NCBI RefSeq assembly: GCF_003387375.1
Contig: NZ_QUNG01000005.1
Location: forward strand, 186,001 to 250,000
Source: Marinomonas pollencensis
GTDB taxonomy: Bacteria > Pseudomonadota > Gammaproteobacteria > Pseudomonadales > Marinomonadaceae
Reading direction: 5' to 3'
Length of the DNA: 64,000 nucleotides
Position numbers and translations under genes: made by a program. The notes under the pieces were generated by a model, which was not told the origin of the DNA, did not search any database, and saw only the letters and a program-made list of their open reading frames with translations. This document shows positions 19,401 to 27,968 of the stretch, piece by piece; positions within the stretch are counted from its first letter, which is position 1; each line of letters opens with the position of its first letter.

Positions 19401-19991
19401 CTAGTCCGCTGGCTGACGCCAACTAGATGCCACTTTTTCATACCAAGCTGGCTCGCCAGTTGCCTGCACCAAGACAGATGCACCGTGCAAAGCAGCAATA
19501 AATTGTCCGGCGCGGTTCTGTGCCGCGGTTTCAGTTCCACCCTCTAAGCGCTTAAACACGCTTGTTAACCAGTCTAATTTAACTTGATAGAAATCCGCTA
19601 AGGACTGGCTAACCACGTCAGATAACTGATGTTTATCCGCTGTTAGCATGGTGCAGATGCTCATATTATGGTGCTCTACATTTTGCGCTCTAAAGCCATC
19701 AATAAAAGCATTGAGCGTACGTTTAGCGTCGAAATCAGGGGTATTGGGATCGGGTAATGCGGCCTGAAAATCGTGGGTAAAGCGCACCATAACAGCCACC
19801 ACAAGGTCAGCTTTAGTCGGGTAATGATAGTGCACGCTCGCACTTTTAATACCCACTTCTTCCGCAATATCTCGGAAACTAAAGGCGCCATAGCCTCCTT
19901 TAACGATTGCCGCTTCAGCCGCATTCAATATTTTGCTTTTTGTGTCCATACTAGGAAGACGTTTGTGAGAAAACATATTTTCTGCAGACAT
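19401..19991 (-). CDS. TetR-family regulator divergent from lpdA
   Basis: About 196 residues. N-terminal TetR helix-turn-helix: ILNAAEAAIVKGGYGAFSFR, DIAEEVGIKSASVHYHYPTK. The C-terminal ligand domain has no recognised signature. The reading frame extends up to 20096, but those codons run through two palindromic operators, so a start at 19991 (MSAENMFSH) or 19949 is more likely. It is divergent from lpdA and probably regulates it and itself. Confidence 0.85.
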   Translation of the reverse strand: MSAENMFSHKRLPSMDTKSKILNAAEAAIVKGGYGAFSFRDIAEEVGIKSASVHYHYPTKADLVVAVMVRFTHDFQAALPDPNTPDFDAKRTLNAFIDGFRAQNVEHHNMSICTMLTADKHQLSDVVSQSLADFYQVKLDWLTSVFKRLEGGTETAAQNRAGQFIAALHGASVLVQATGEPAWYEKVASSWRQPAD

Positions 19992-20011
19992 TGCATTATC
20001 CAACTTTATAA

Positions 20012-20086
20012 ATCTATCTATAGGTAGGTATTTTATTGACCTTAGCGAAAGTGACAAGTTATATTTACACCTATCAAGTGATAGGT
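20012..20086. promoter_or_regulatory. Twin TetR operators between tetR and lpdA
   Basis: Site A at 20069-20086 is ACCTATCAAGTGATAGGT, perfect 7-bp arms around 4 bases. Site B at 20012-20029 is ATCTATCTATAGGTAGGT, matching site A in six of seven positions in each arm. The two are 57 bases apart in the divergent gap, a typical autoregulated TetR layout. Confidence 0.7.
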
Positions 20087-20124
20087 AGTCTCTCACTCTT
20101 AATATAGAATATAGAGGACATATA

Positions 20125-21525
20125 ATGAAATACGATCTTTTGGTTCTTGGCAGTGGTCCTGGTGGTTATGCTGCCGCCTTTCGTGCAGCCGATCTAGGGT
20201 TGTCTGTTGCAATGGTCGAGCGTCACGAACGCATCGGTGGCGTTTGTTTAAACGTGGGCTGTATTCCATCCAAGGCGCTATTGCATGTAGCGGGGAAAAT
20301 CCTCTCGGCTGATGAGCCAAGTCATGGTGTTGAATTCCCTAAACCAAAAATTGATTTAGATGCTATTCGCCATCACCGTCAATCCACCGTTGATACCCTA
20401 ACCGGTAATTTGGCGCTCATGGCAAAAGGTCGTAAAGTTGACATACTGCAAGGTGAAGGTGTATTTGATTCGACGCACTCTATTGTTGTCAGTAAAGACG
20501 GCAAAGACGAGAAAGTTGAATTCGAAAACGCCATCATTGCGGTCGGCTCTCGTGCTATTCGCTTACCTTTCGTACCTTATGATGACCCACGTATTCTAGA
20601 CGCCACCAGCGCACTGCAATTGGAACGTATTCCAGAGCATTTATTGGTGCTAGGCGGCGGGATTATTGGTTTGGAAATGGCCACTGTCTATCAATCTCTA
20701 GGCTCGAAAATTACCGTAGCTGAGCTGGGCGACCAAATTATGACGGGGGCCGATAAAGATTTGGTGCGCGTTTTTGAGCAAGTGAACAAAGATCGCATGA
20801 CGTTTTTAACGAAAACACAAGTGACCAACATCGAAGCGACTCCTGAAGCGCTAAACATCACCTTAGAAGATAAAGATGGTGCTCGGAATCTAGCGGTTGA
20901 TGCTGTGTTAGTGGCGGTAGGGCGTTCACCTAATGGCCGCAAAGCCGGCATTCCAGAAATGGGCGTTGAACTGGATGAGCGTGGTTTTGTATTGACCGAT
21001 ACCCAAGGCAGAACCAATATACCTAATATCTTTGCCATTGGTGATGTGACTCATGGCCCTATGCTGGCCCACAAAGCGTCTCATCAAGGTCATATTACCG
21101 CAGAGGTTATCGCTGGACACAAGGTTGATTTCCAACCATTGGCTATTCCTTCTATTGCTTATACTTTCCCTGAAGTAGCTTGGGTTGGTTTAACTGAAAC
21201 AGAAGCGAAAAAACAAGATATTGCCGTTAAATCCGCTGTTTTCCCATGGACTGCGAGTGGTCGCGCTATCGCTTCTGGCGTTACTAAAGGCAAAACTAAG
21301 TTGATCTACGACGACGAAAGCCAACGTGTGCTTGGCGCTGGTATTGTGGGCTCTCATGCTGGTGAACTTCTGGGTGAGCTGACGCTGGCTATTGAGTTTG
21401 GGGCCACGTTAGAAGACATCGCCTTAACCATCCATGCTCACCCAAGCTTACACGAAAGCGTTGGCTTAGCAGCCGAACTAGGGGCTGGAACCATTACTGA
21501 CTTGCCGAATAAAAAGCGCCGTTAA
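20125..21525 (+). CDS. lpdA: Dihydrolipoyl dehydrogenase
   Basis: FAD-dependent oxidation of dihydrolipoamide, the E3 step of 2-oxoacid dehydrogenase complexes or the glycine cleavage system. 466 residues. FAD motif GSGPGGYAA, redox disulfide CLNVGC (Cys41, Cys46), NAD motif GGGIIGLEMA, FAIGDVTHGPMLAHKA, and the C-terminal HAHPSLHES with the catalytic His-Glu pair. It is not next to E1 or E2 genes, unusual for lpdA, and is paired with a divergent TetR gene, so it may serve several complexes or a stress role. Ribosome binding site AGAGGA. Confidence 0.93.
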   Translation: MKYDLLVLGSGPGGYAAAFRAADLGLSVAMVERHERIGGVCLNVGCIPSKALLHVAGKILSADEPSHGVEFPKPKIDLDAIRHHRQSTVDTLTGNLALMAKGRKVDILQGEGVFDSTHSIVVSKDGKDEKVEFENAIIAVGSRAIRLPFVPYDDPRILDATSALQLERIPEHLLVLGGGIIGLEMATVYQSLGSKITVAELGDQIMTGADKDLVRVFEQVNKDRMTFLTKTQVTNIEATPEALNITLEDKDGARNLAVDAVLVAVGRSPNGRKAGIPEMGVELDERGFVLTDTQGRTNIPNIFAIGDVTHGPMLAHKASHQGHITAEVIAGHKVDFQPLAIPSIAYTFPEVAWVGLTETEAKKQDIAVKSAVFPWTASGRAIASGVTKGKTKLIYDDESQRVLGAGIVGSHAGELLGELTLAIEFGATLEDIALTIHAHPSLHESVGLAAELGAGTITDLPNKKRR

Positions 21526-21572
21526 CGGCTTTTTATAACCCAGGCGAGCCCACTCTTACAGGGCAAGATAAC

Positions 21573-21605
21573 CGCCTCCATTGCACCACGCAGTGGGGGC
21601 GTTTT
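21573..21605 (+). terminator. Terminator after lpdA
   Basis: CGCCTCCATTGC (21573-21584) pairs with GCAGTGGGGGCG (21590-21601), including two G-T pairs, loop ACCAC, followed by TTTT. A second small palindrome GCCGTTAACGGC overlaps the lpdA stop codon. Confidence 0.85.
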
Positions 21606-21797
21606 GCTTTCGGGCACATACCTTTAGTTACAAATCTGTCACAAAAAATGCCATAAAAATGTCTAATATTGATGCCCTTAACTCATTCACTTACTGTATA
21701 TTTAGTAAACGCTAGAAGCACTCCAATAAACTACTTTAACGCAGCCCCAAAGCGCTAAAGATCATCCATTGGAAAAGATTTACGAGAGACATATGGC

Positions 21798-23198
21798 ATG
21801 ATGAAATTGGCAGAGACGAATCCAATAACACAGTTAGAAAATCTATTAGAATTTGCTCCCATCGCAATTGGTGTATTTGACGCTGAATCACAAAAAACCC
21901 TATTGCTCAATGATGCCTTCCAAAGACTATTTGGCTATACCCTCAGCGATATTCCAGACATGGACACTTGGCACACTAAATCCTTTGCTACTAGCGACTC
22001 AAGCACGCCAGCTTTTTCAACATGGTTAACCAAAGCTGAACTCAATACACCTTCCTCCTGCCTCACGGCAAGTGTACGTATCAAAGACGGTAGAATTCGA
22101 CAAATCAGCGTGTCTTTGACCCTAGCGGAAGGAAAAAAATTCTTTTATGTGAATGACATTACCGATCACTTGATCATTGAGCAACGCCTACAAGCCCACA
22201 ATGATATGCTAGAAATGGTCGCGAAAAGCTCTTCTCTTAAAGATGTGCTAACTGTGATTGTTCAACAGGTACAGAGGGAAAGCCCTCCGTCCCTATGCAG
22301 CGTTTTATTATACGACAAGCAAAAACAATGCTTATGGTTAGGGGCAGCGCCGAATTTCCCAGAGTATTACAACCAAGCGATACATGGTATTCAAGTAGGA
22401 CCTAATATCGGCTCTTGTGGCGCTGCGGCGTATCATAATCGACACATCATAGTGGAAGACATTAATACACACCCTAATTGGCAAGCCTTTACTGAATTGA
22501 CTCAAAAAGCAGGGCTTACTTCTTGTTGGTCAGACCCTATTAGAGCTGCTGACGGTACATTACTCGGTACTTTTGCCATTTATAACAGCCCGTCTCCTTC
22601 ACCTAGCCAAAAAGATATTGAGCAAATTCAATTCGCCAGCAACCTCGCCAGTATCGCCATCGAGAATCACAATGCTCACCAAGAATTAGAACGCCGCGCT
22701 TACTTTGACTACTTAACAGGACTTGCCAATCGCCGCTCCTTCTTTGAACTCAGTAGTAACATGCTAAAACAAGCTAGCGTCTTAAAAGAAAATTGCGCGC
22801 TACTTATGATGGACGTCGACCATTTCAAAAAGATAAACGATATTCATGGTCACGACCTCGGTGACCTAGTGTTAAAACATCTGGCAAAAAACAGTCTCAG
22901 CAACCTGCCTGAAGGCGCTATTATGGGCCGTATCGGTGGCGAAGAGTTCGCTATTCTATTGCCAGACACAGACCGAGCAGCAGCCTCAAACATCGCAGAG
23001 TCGCTGCGTAAATCACTTTCAGATACCAGTTTTATCAGCCATGAAGGGCAGACAATTCACTACACCGTTTCCATTGGAATGACCTTCAGTCTTGGATTGC
23101 ATTGCTATATTGATGAACTCCTACGAGAAGCGGACTCTGCACTTTATAAAGCAAAGCAGACAGGGCGGAATCGCGTCTGCACATTCACTGCTTGCTAG
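21798..23198 (+). CDS. PAS-GAF-GGDEF diguanylate cyclase
   Basis: 466-residue signalling protein. An N-terminal PAS domain (about 12-125) is followed by a GAF domain (about 145-295, VGPNIGSCGAAAYHNRHIIVED) and a C-terminal GGDEF domain (about 300-463). The active-site loop reads GGEEF, which is catalytically competent, so synthesis of cyclic di-GMP is expected. The usual inhibitory RxxD site five residues before the loop is absent (sequence there is GAIMGR). No membrane segments or EAL domain. Ligands of PAS and GAF are unknown. Convergent with the next gene. Confidence 0.92.
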   Translation: MMKLAETNPITQLENLLEFAPIAIGVFDAESQKTLLLNDAFQRLFGYTLSDIPDMDTWHTKSFATSDSSTPAFSTWLTKAELNTPSSCLTASVRIKDGRIRQISVSLTLAEGKKFFYVNDITDHLIIEQRLQAHNDMLEMVAKSSSLKDVLTVIVQQVQRESPPSLCSVLLYDKQKQCLWLGAAPNFPEYYNQAIHGIQVGPNIGSCGAAAYHNRHIIVEDINTHPNWQAFTELTQKAGLTSCWSDPIRAADGTLLGTFAIYNSPSPSPSQKDIEQIQFASNLASIAIENHNAHQELERRAYFDYLTGLANRRSFFELSSNMLKQASVLKENCALLMMDVDHFKKINDIHGHDLGDLVLKHLAKNSLSNLPEGAIMGRIGGEEFAILLPDTDRAAASNIAESLRKSLSDTSFISHEGQTIHYTVSIGMTFSLGLHCYIDELLREADSALYKAKQTGRNRVCTFTAC

Positions 23199-23211
23199 CC
23201 CCCTTCCGCGG

Positions 23212-23565
23212 CTAACTCACATACACAATATGCTGCTCATTATCGTAACTAAAATTGAGAGAGATCTGGATTTGAGTAGTATCAATGTGCAACTTAGCAG
23301 CAAGATTAGATGTACCTACCTCGGCTTTACGCGCAAGCGCTGATAATTGTTTTTCTAACATAGTCCAAGCCAGATCATCCCTTGAGTCATCCAGACTATT
23401 AAGTGTCGTAGACGTTTCTCTTAAAGCACGAAAATAGGCTAACGAGTTCACCTTAACATCCAAATCATCACCACTATCTGTTTCTACATAGCTCAGCCCA
23501 AAATGGGAAAGATGTTGTTTTAAATACATTTTCCACTGCTGCATAAATTCTTCTAAATAAGACAA
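23212..23565 (-). CDS. Hypothetical cytoplasmic protein
   Basis: 117 residues, not recognised. No membrane segment; acidic, predicted mixed helix, with a central stretch FRALRETSTTLNSLDDSRDD and a C-terminal beta-like segment. It starts at TTG, and AGGAG seven bases upstream makes this start convincing although the codon is rare. It is tail to tail with the GGDEF gene (13 bases between stops), with no sign of shared function. Confidence 0.7.
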   Translation of the reverse strand: MSYLEEFMQQWKMYLKQHLSHFGLSYVETDSGDDLDVKVNSLAYFRALRETSTTLNSLDDSRDDLAWTMLEKQLSALARKAEVGTSNLAAKLHIDTTQIQISLNFSYDNEQHIVYVS

Positions 23566-23647
23566 AGTCTTCTCCTAACGTCATAAGCCTCTAATTTAGA
23601 GACATGCGTTATAGATTATCACGTTATATTGATGGCTATTTTTTACT

Positions 23648-23675
23648 CAAAATATATTTTGTATCCAATATCCAA
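23648..23675. promoter_or_regulatory. Possible operator of the hydroxyproline operon
   Basis: CAAAATATATTTTG at 23648-23661 is a perfect 14-bp palindrome. It overlaps TTGTATCCAA (23659-23668), one base from the TTGTATACAA form used by some FCD-type GntR regulators, and a direct repeat TATCCAATATCCAA (23662-23675). It lies 45-75 bases before the first gene of the operon. The GntR regulator at the operon's far end is the natural candidate to bind. Confidence 0.4.
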
Positions 23676-23721
23676 TTGTGAGATAACAGAACAAACACAA
23701 TGGCAATGATAGGGGCGGACA

Positions 23722-24681
23722 ATGAATAAATCTGTTTTTAACGGTGTAATGCCGGCGCTAATGACTCCATGTAAAGCCAATCGCACACCAGATTTCGATG
23801 CCTTGGTAAAAAAAGGGCAAGAGATGATGCAGGCTGGAATGTCCGCTGTTGTCTATTGTGGCTCAATGGGAGATTGGCCTTTGCTAACGGATGCAGAGCG
23901 CATGGAAGGTGTCGAGCGTTTAGTGAAAGCTGGTATTCCTGTGGTGGTTGGTACTGGCGCCATTAATACTAAATCTGCTGTGGCATTGGCCGCCCACGCA
24001 GAAAAAGTTGGTGCCGCAGGCCTCATGGTTATCCCACGTGTGTTGTCTCGAGGCTCTGTGATTGCCGCACAAAAACAGCATTTTAAAGCCATTCTGGCCG
24101 CCGCGCCTTCGGTGCCTGCCATTATTTACAACAGCCCTGTGTATGGCTTTGAAACTCGCGCAGACTTATTTTTTGAGCTACGTTCTGAACACGCTAATTT
24201 AGTTGGCTTTAAAGAGTTTGGTAGCAAAGAAGCCATGCGCTATGCGGCGGAAAATATCACCTCAAAAGACGCAGATGTTTTATTAATGGTTGGGGTCGAT
24301 ACCGCTGTGTATCACGGTTTTGTGAAGTGCGGTGCGGTTGGCGCCATTACCGGAATAGGAACCGCTTTGCCGAAAGAAGTGCTGTTGCTGGCAGAGCTGT
24401 CGAAACGCGCTGCGGCTGGCAATGCAGAAGCTCGGCTCCGTGCCCAAGAGCTAGAAGAGGCCATGTCTGTGTTGGCCAGTTTTGATGAAGGCCCAGAGCT
24501 CGTTTTGTTCTTCAAATATCTCTTAGTATTAAATGGCGAACAGGCCTACCGCCTACATTTTAATGAAACGGATGAACTCAACACCGCGCAACGCACCTAT
24601 TGTGAAGAGCAATATGCCTTGTTTAAGGCATGGTTCGCGGATTGGTTTAAACAAGCTGGAGTGATAGCAGAATGTTGGTAA
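23722..24681 (+). CDS. DapA-family lyase, likely 1-pyrroline-4-hydroxy-2-carboxylate deaminase
   Basis: 319-residue class I aldolase-fold protein of the DHDPS/NAL family with Tyr136 (IIYNSPVYG) and the Schiff-base lysine Lys164 (VGFKEFG). The context decides the role. It is co-directional with a 4-hydroxyproline epimerase (overlap 10 bases) and a D-amino acid oxidase-like gene, as in hydroxyproline operons where this enzyme converts 1-pyrroline-4-hydroxy-2-carboxylate to alpha-ketoglutarate semialdehyde plus ammonia. First gene of a four-gene operon. Another sugar-acid aldolase role cannot be fully excluded. Confidence 0.85.
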   Translation: MNKSVFNGVMPALMTPCKANRTPDFDALVKKGQEMMQAGMSAVVYCGSMGDWPLLTDAERMEGVERLVKAGIPVVVGTGAINTKSAVALAAHAEKVGAAGLMVIPRVLSRGSVIAAQKQHFKAILAAAPSVPAIIYNSPVYGFETRADLFFELRSEHANLVGFKEFGSKEAMRYAAENITSKDADVLLMVGVDTAVYHGFVKCGAVGAITGIGTALPKEVLLLAELSKRAAAGNAEARLRAQELEEAMSVLASFDEGPELVLFFKYLLVLNGEQAYRLHFNETDELNTAQRTYCEEQYALFKAWFADWFKQAGVIAECW

Positions 24682-25616
24682 TCGATAGCCATACCGAAGG
24701 GGAACCTACTCGAGTTATTGTGGAAGGGGGCCCAGACCTTGGCTCTGGGCCTTTGTCTGAGCGTGCCGCCCGCTTAGGGAGTGAGTTTACCGACTTTTAT
24801 CGTTCGATCGTAGCGGAACCCTATGGACAAGAAGCCATGGTCGGAGCTTTATTGACCGAACCAACGAACCCTGAATGCGTCGCTGGTGTTATCTATTTTG
24901 ATGCTGCCGCCGTCATTGGCATGTGTGGTCACGGCACGATTGGCTTAGCGGTGACCTTGGCGCATCTTGGCAAAATAGGCCCAGGGACGCACAAGATCGA
25001 AACACCTGTCGGTATTGTCGACGTCACACTGAAAGATAAAAACACCGTCACCGTGACCAATATCGACAGTTATCGCTCCCAAAAAACAGTAACAGTTGAA
25101 GTAAGTGGTATTGGAAAGGTAACAGGTGACATCGCTTACGGCGGTAACTGGTGCTTTATAATTGACCACAGTCCTGTCCCTGTTATTCCTAGTAACATCA
25201 TGGCGTTAACTGAAGTTGGCGTGGCAATTCGCGAGGCCATTTATGCTCAAGGTATTAGCGGTGAAGAAGGCGGCGTTATTGATCATATTCTTTTTTATGG
25301 CTCTCCTCTAAACCCTAACAATCATTCCCGAAATTTTGTTTTGTGTCCTGATAATGCCTACGACCGCTCGCCTTGTGGTACTGGCAGCTCTGCGCGGTTA
25401 GCCTGTTTAGCCGCTGATGGCTTACTGCAAGCTGGCAAGCAGATTTATCAGGAAAGCATTATTGGTAGTGGCTACACACTGAGTTACCAGGCTTCACCCA
25501 AGACGCACGGCGCGGTTGTCGCTTCCATTACAGGCTCGGCTTTCGTAACACGAGAAGCCAAGCTAATAAACAACCCAACCGACCCTCTGCGTCATGGCGT
25601 TACGTTAACGCAATAG
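24672..25616 (+). CDS. 4-hydroxyproline 2-epimerase
   Basis: 314-residue member of the proline racemase superfamily that inverts C2 of trans-4-hydroxy-L-proline to give cis-4-hydroxy-D-proline. Both catalytic cysteines are present, Cys85 in GMCGHGTIG and Cys235 in DRSPCGTGSSARLA, which excludes the Thr/Ser-containing dehydratase branch. It begins inside the end of the previous gene (10-base overlap) and is followed by a D-hydroxyproline dehydrogenase candidate. Confidence 0.93.
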   Translation: MLVIDSHTEGEPTRVIVEGGPDLGSGPLSERAARLGSEFTDFYRSIVAEPYGQEAMVGALLTEPTNPECVAGVIYFDAAAVIGMCGHGTIGLAVTLAHLGKIGPGTHKIETPVGIVDVTLKDKNTVTVTNIDSYRSQKTVTVEVSGIGKVTGDIAYGGNWCFIIDHSPVPVIPSNIMALTEVGVAIREAIYAQGISGEEGGVIDHILFYGSPLNPNNHSRNFVLCPDNAYDRSPCGTGSSARLACLAADGLLQAGKQIYQESIIGSGYTLSYQASPKTHGAVVASITGSAFVTREAKLINNPTDPLRHGVTLTQ

Positions 25617-25634
25617 TCATCAAAAGGAGTTTGC

Positions 25635-26888
25635 TTGAAGCATCAAGGTATTCACGATGTGATTGTTATCGGTGCCGGTATTATCGGTATTAGCATTGCA
25701 TTAAAGCTGCAATCTGAGGGGCTCCAAGTGTTAGTACTGGAGCGAAAAGGGGTCGCTGCTGAGACCTCTGCAGGTAATGCTGGTGCTTTTGCCTTCGCTG
25801 ATGTTGTTCCGCTGGCAACGCCTGGCATTATGAAAAAAGCCCCTAAATGGCTGTTCGACCCATTAGGGCCACTGTCTCTGCGTCCCGCTTATGCCTTTAA
25901 CATACTCCCTTGGATGCTGCGTTTTTGGCGCGCCAGTCGAGCGGATAGATACCAAGCAGCCTTGGTTGCCCAAGCGAACCTAATGGCCCTTTCAAAAGAT
26001 GCTCTTGAGCGACAAATCCGTGCGGTGAACGGCGAAGCACTGATTCGCCGTGAAGGGCAGCTGCAACTCTATGAAGGCAAGGCCGAGTTCCAGGCAAGCC
26101 TAGCTAGCTGGCAAACCCGCAAAGAACACGGTGTGATCTTTGAGTTACTAGAGAGCCCGGAGGCAATTGAAAATATACAACCAGGCATTCATCCTAGATT
26201 TACTCATGGAGGATATACGCCTGAATGGAAGAACGTTGTAGACCCTGCTCAATGGACCCAACATTTAGCGGATCAATTCCAGAAAAATGGCGGCAGAATA
26301 ATAACTTCAGAAGCCTACCGCATTGATTTTAAAGAAAATATTGTCGAATTAAAAAGTGACTCTTGTGACTATCAATGCCGTAATCTGGTCATTGCGGCTG
26401 GTGCTTGGTCGAAAACATTAGCCCAATCAGTAGGAGACAATTTACCTCTTGATACAGAAAGAGGGTACAACACTACGTTACCCGCCCAAGACTTTCCGTT
26501 AAAAACTCATATTACTTTTGCTCATCATGGCTTTGTTGTTAGCAAGGTGGGGGAAGGGATTCGCGTTGGAGGTGCTGTGGAGTTTGCAGGGTTAAAGCTA
26601 AAACCGAATTATCGACGAGCAGACGTATTACTGCAAAAAGCCGCATCATTCCTGCCAGATTTAGACATCCGCTTCGGCAAGCAATGGATGGGGTTTCGTC
26701 CTTCTCTGCCAGACAGCTTGCCAGTGATCGATTATTCCAGTAAATCTAAACGCATTATTTATGCTTTTGGGCACGGTCATTTAGGCTTAACACAGTCAGC
26801 AGGCACCGCCGAGCTGGTTTCTGATTTGCTCGCAGAGAAAAAACCGCAGATACCAATGAAGGCATATTCGGCTGCCCGTTTTTTATAA
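25635..26888 (+). CDS. DadA-like FAD oxidoreductase, probable D-hydroxyproline dehydrogenase
   Basis: 417-residue FAD-dependent amine oxidoreductase of the DAO/DadA family: N-terminal dinucleotide motif VIGAGIIGISIALKL, ERKGVAAETSAGNAG, and the C-terminal FGHGHLGLTQSAGTAEL. It should oxidise cis-4-hydroxy-D-proline to 1-pyrroline-4-hydroxy-2-carboxylate, feeding the DapA-family deaminase. The start is TTG, supported by AAAAGGAG five bases upstream. It lies 18 bases after the epimerase gene. Confidence 0.88.
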   Translation: MKHQGIHDVIVIGAGIIGISIALKLQSEGLQVLVLERKGVAAETSAGNAGAFAFADVVPLATPGIMKKAPKWLFDPLGPLSLRPAYAFNILPWMLRFWRASRADRYQAALVAQANLMALSKDALERQIRAVNGEALIRREGQLQLYEGKAEFQASLASWQTRKEHGVIFELLESPEAIENIQPGIHPRFTHGGYTPEWKNVVDPAQWTQHLADQFQKNGGRIITSEAYRIDFKENIVELKSDSCDYQCRNLVIAAGAWSKTLAQSVGDNLPLDTERGYNTTLPAQDFPLKTHITFAHHGFVVSKVGEGIRVGGAVEFAGLKLKPNYRRADVLLQKAASFLPDLDIRFGKQWMGFRPSLPDSLPVIDYSSKSKRIIYAFGHGHLGLTQSAGTAELVSDLLAEKKPQIPMKAYSAARFL

Positions 26889-26930
26889 TCTTTGGCATTT
26901 CATCAACTTTCATAAGCAATGGAGAACGGC

Positions 26931-27947
26931 ATGAGCGATAACATTAGTCTCAGCTTGGCAGAAATGCGTGAGCTAAGCGAAAACATTCTAATAGACAATG
27001 GGTTCAGCAAGGATCACGCTAAATCTATTACTGATGTCATGGCTGCGTGCCAACAAGATGACTGTCACTCTCATGGCTTATTCCGTCTTTTTATGTGTAC
27101 CCAAAGCATGAAACTTGGTCGAATTAGTGGCTCCGCTCAGCCTGATGTAATAGATGCCGCACCTTCTGTCGTCAGAGCAAACGCCAATGGCGGCATCTCC
27201 TTATTAGCATTAGACGCGGCTTTGCCATTATTAATCGAGAAAACAAAGAAAAATGGCATTGCCGCATTGGCGATAAATCATTGCTATCACTTTTCCGCTC
27301 TTTGGCCCGAAGTCGAAAAGCTATCGGCCGTCGGATTAGCCGGGCTAGCCATGGTGCCTAGTCATGCTTGGGTTGCACCGGCTGGCGGAAAGCGAGGCAC
27401 GCTGGGGACCAACCCTTTGGCCTTTAGCTGGCCACGTCCAGGCCAACATCCGTTCACCTTTGATTTTGCCACCAGCCAGTTTGCCCGGGGCGAAATAGAA
27501 CTATATCGTCGTGCCGGAAAGCCTCTTCCTGAAGGCGTAGCCATTGATAAAGAAGGTCAGCCAACGACCGATGCCGAAGCCGCTATGGCAGGAGCCATGA
27601 TGACATTTGGTGGTTATAAAGGCTCCGCTTTGTCGATTATGATCGAACTACTGGCCGGTCCGCTGATTGATGATTTGACCAGTAAAGAAAGCATGGAAGC
27701 GGCGGATGGTCAGCCTGAAGCCCCATACCACGGAGAAATTATTATTGCCTTTGACCCAAACCTCTTCAGCGCCGGAAAGGCAGTAGCCAATAACGACAGA
27801 GCAGAGCGCCTATTTGCGGATATTATTGATCAAGGAGCTCGCTTGCCATCGCAACGCCGCTATCAAGCGCGCGAACGTAACTTGGCCCGCAACGCGGTAG
27901 AGATACCCAGAACCCTGTATAACGACCTGTTAGCCTTGCGCAAATAA
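26931..27947 (+). CDS. Ldh2/YlbC-family imine reductase, possible pyrroline-2-carboxylate reductase
   Basis: 338-residue NAD(P)H oxidoreductase of the malate/lactate dehydrogenase-2 family (catalytic histidine in CHSHGLFRL, SHAWVAPAGGKRGTLGTNPL). In proline and hydroxyproline gene groups such members reduce 1-pyrroline-2-carboxylate to L-proline, so it may handle 3-hydroxyproline or side products. The ATG at 26931 has GGAG six bases upstream and is preferred over ATG 26919, which lies in the ribosome binding site region. Last gene of the operon. Confidence 0.8.
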   Translation: MSDNISLSLAEMRELSENILIDNGFSKDHAKSITDVMAACQQDDCHSHGLFRLFMCTQSMKLGRISGSAQPDVIDAAPSVVRANANGGISLLALDAALPLLIEKTKKNGIAALAINHCYHFSALWPEVEKLSAVGLAGLAMVPSHAWVAPAGGKRGTLGTNPLAFSWPRPGQHPFTFDFATSQFARGEIELYRRAGKPLPEGVAIDKEGQPTTDAEAAMAGAMMTFGGYKGSALSIMIELLAGPLIDDLTSKESMEAADGQPEAPYHGEIIIAFDPNLFSAGKAVANNDRAERLFADIIDQGARLPSQRRYQARERNLARNAVEIPRTLYNDLLALRK

Positions 27948-27968
27948 TGGCCGGATGACGATCGAAGA

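Noticed and set aside
23676-23690. ATTGTGAGATAACA resembles half of the E. coli lac operator.
   Set aside because: Short chance match; there is no LacI-family gene in the window and the context is a hydroxyproline operon.
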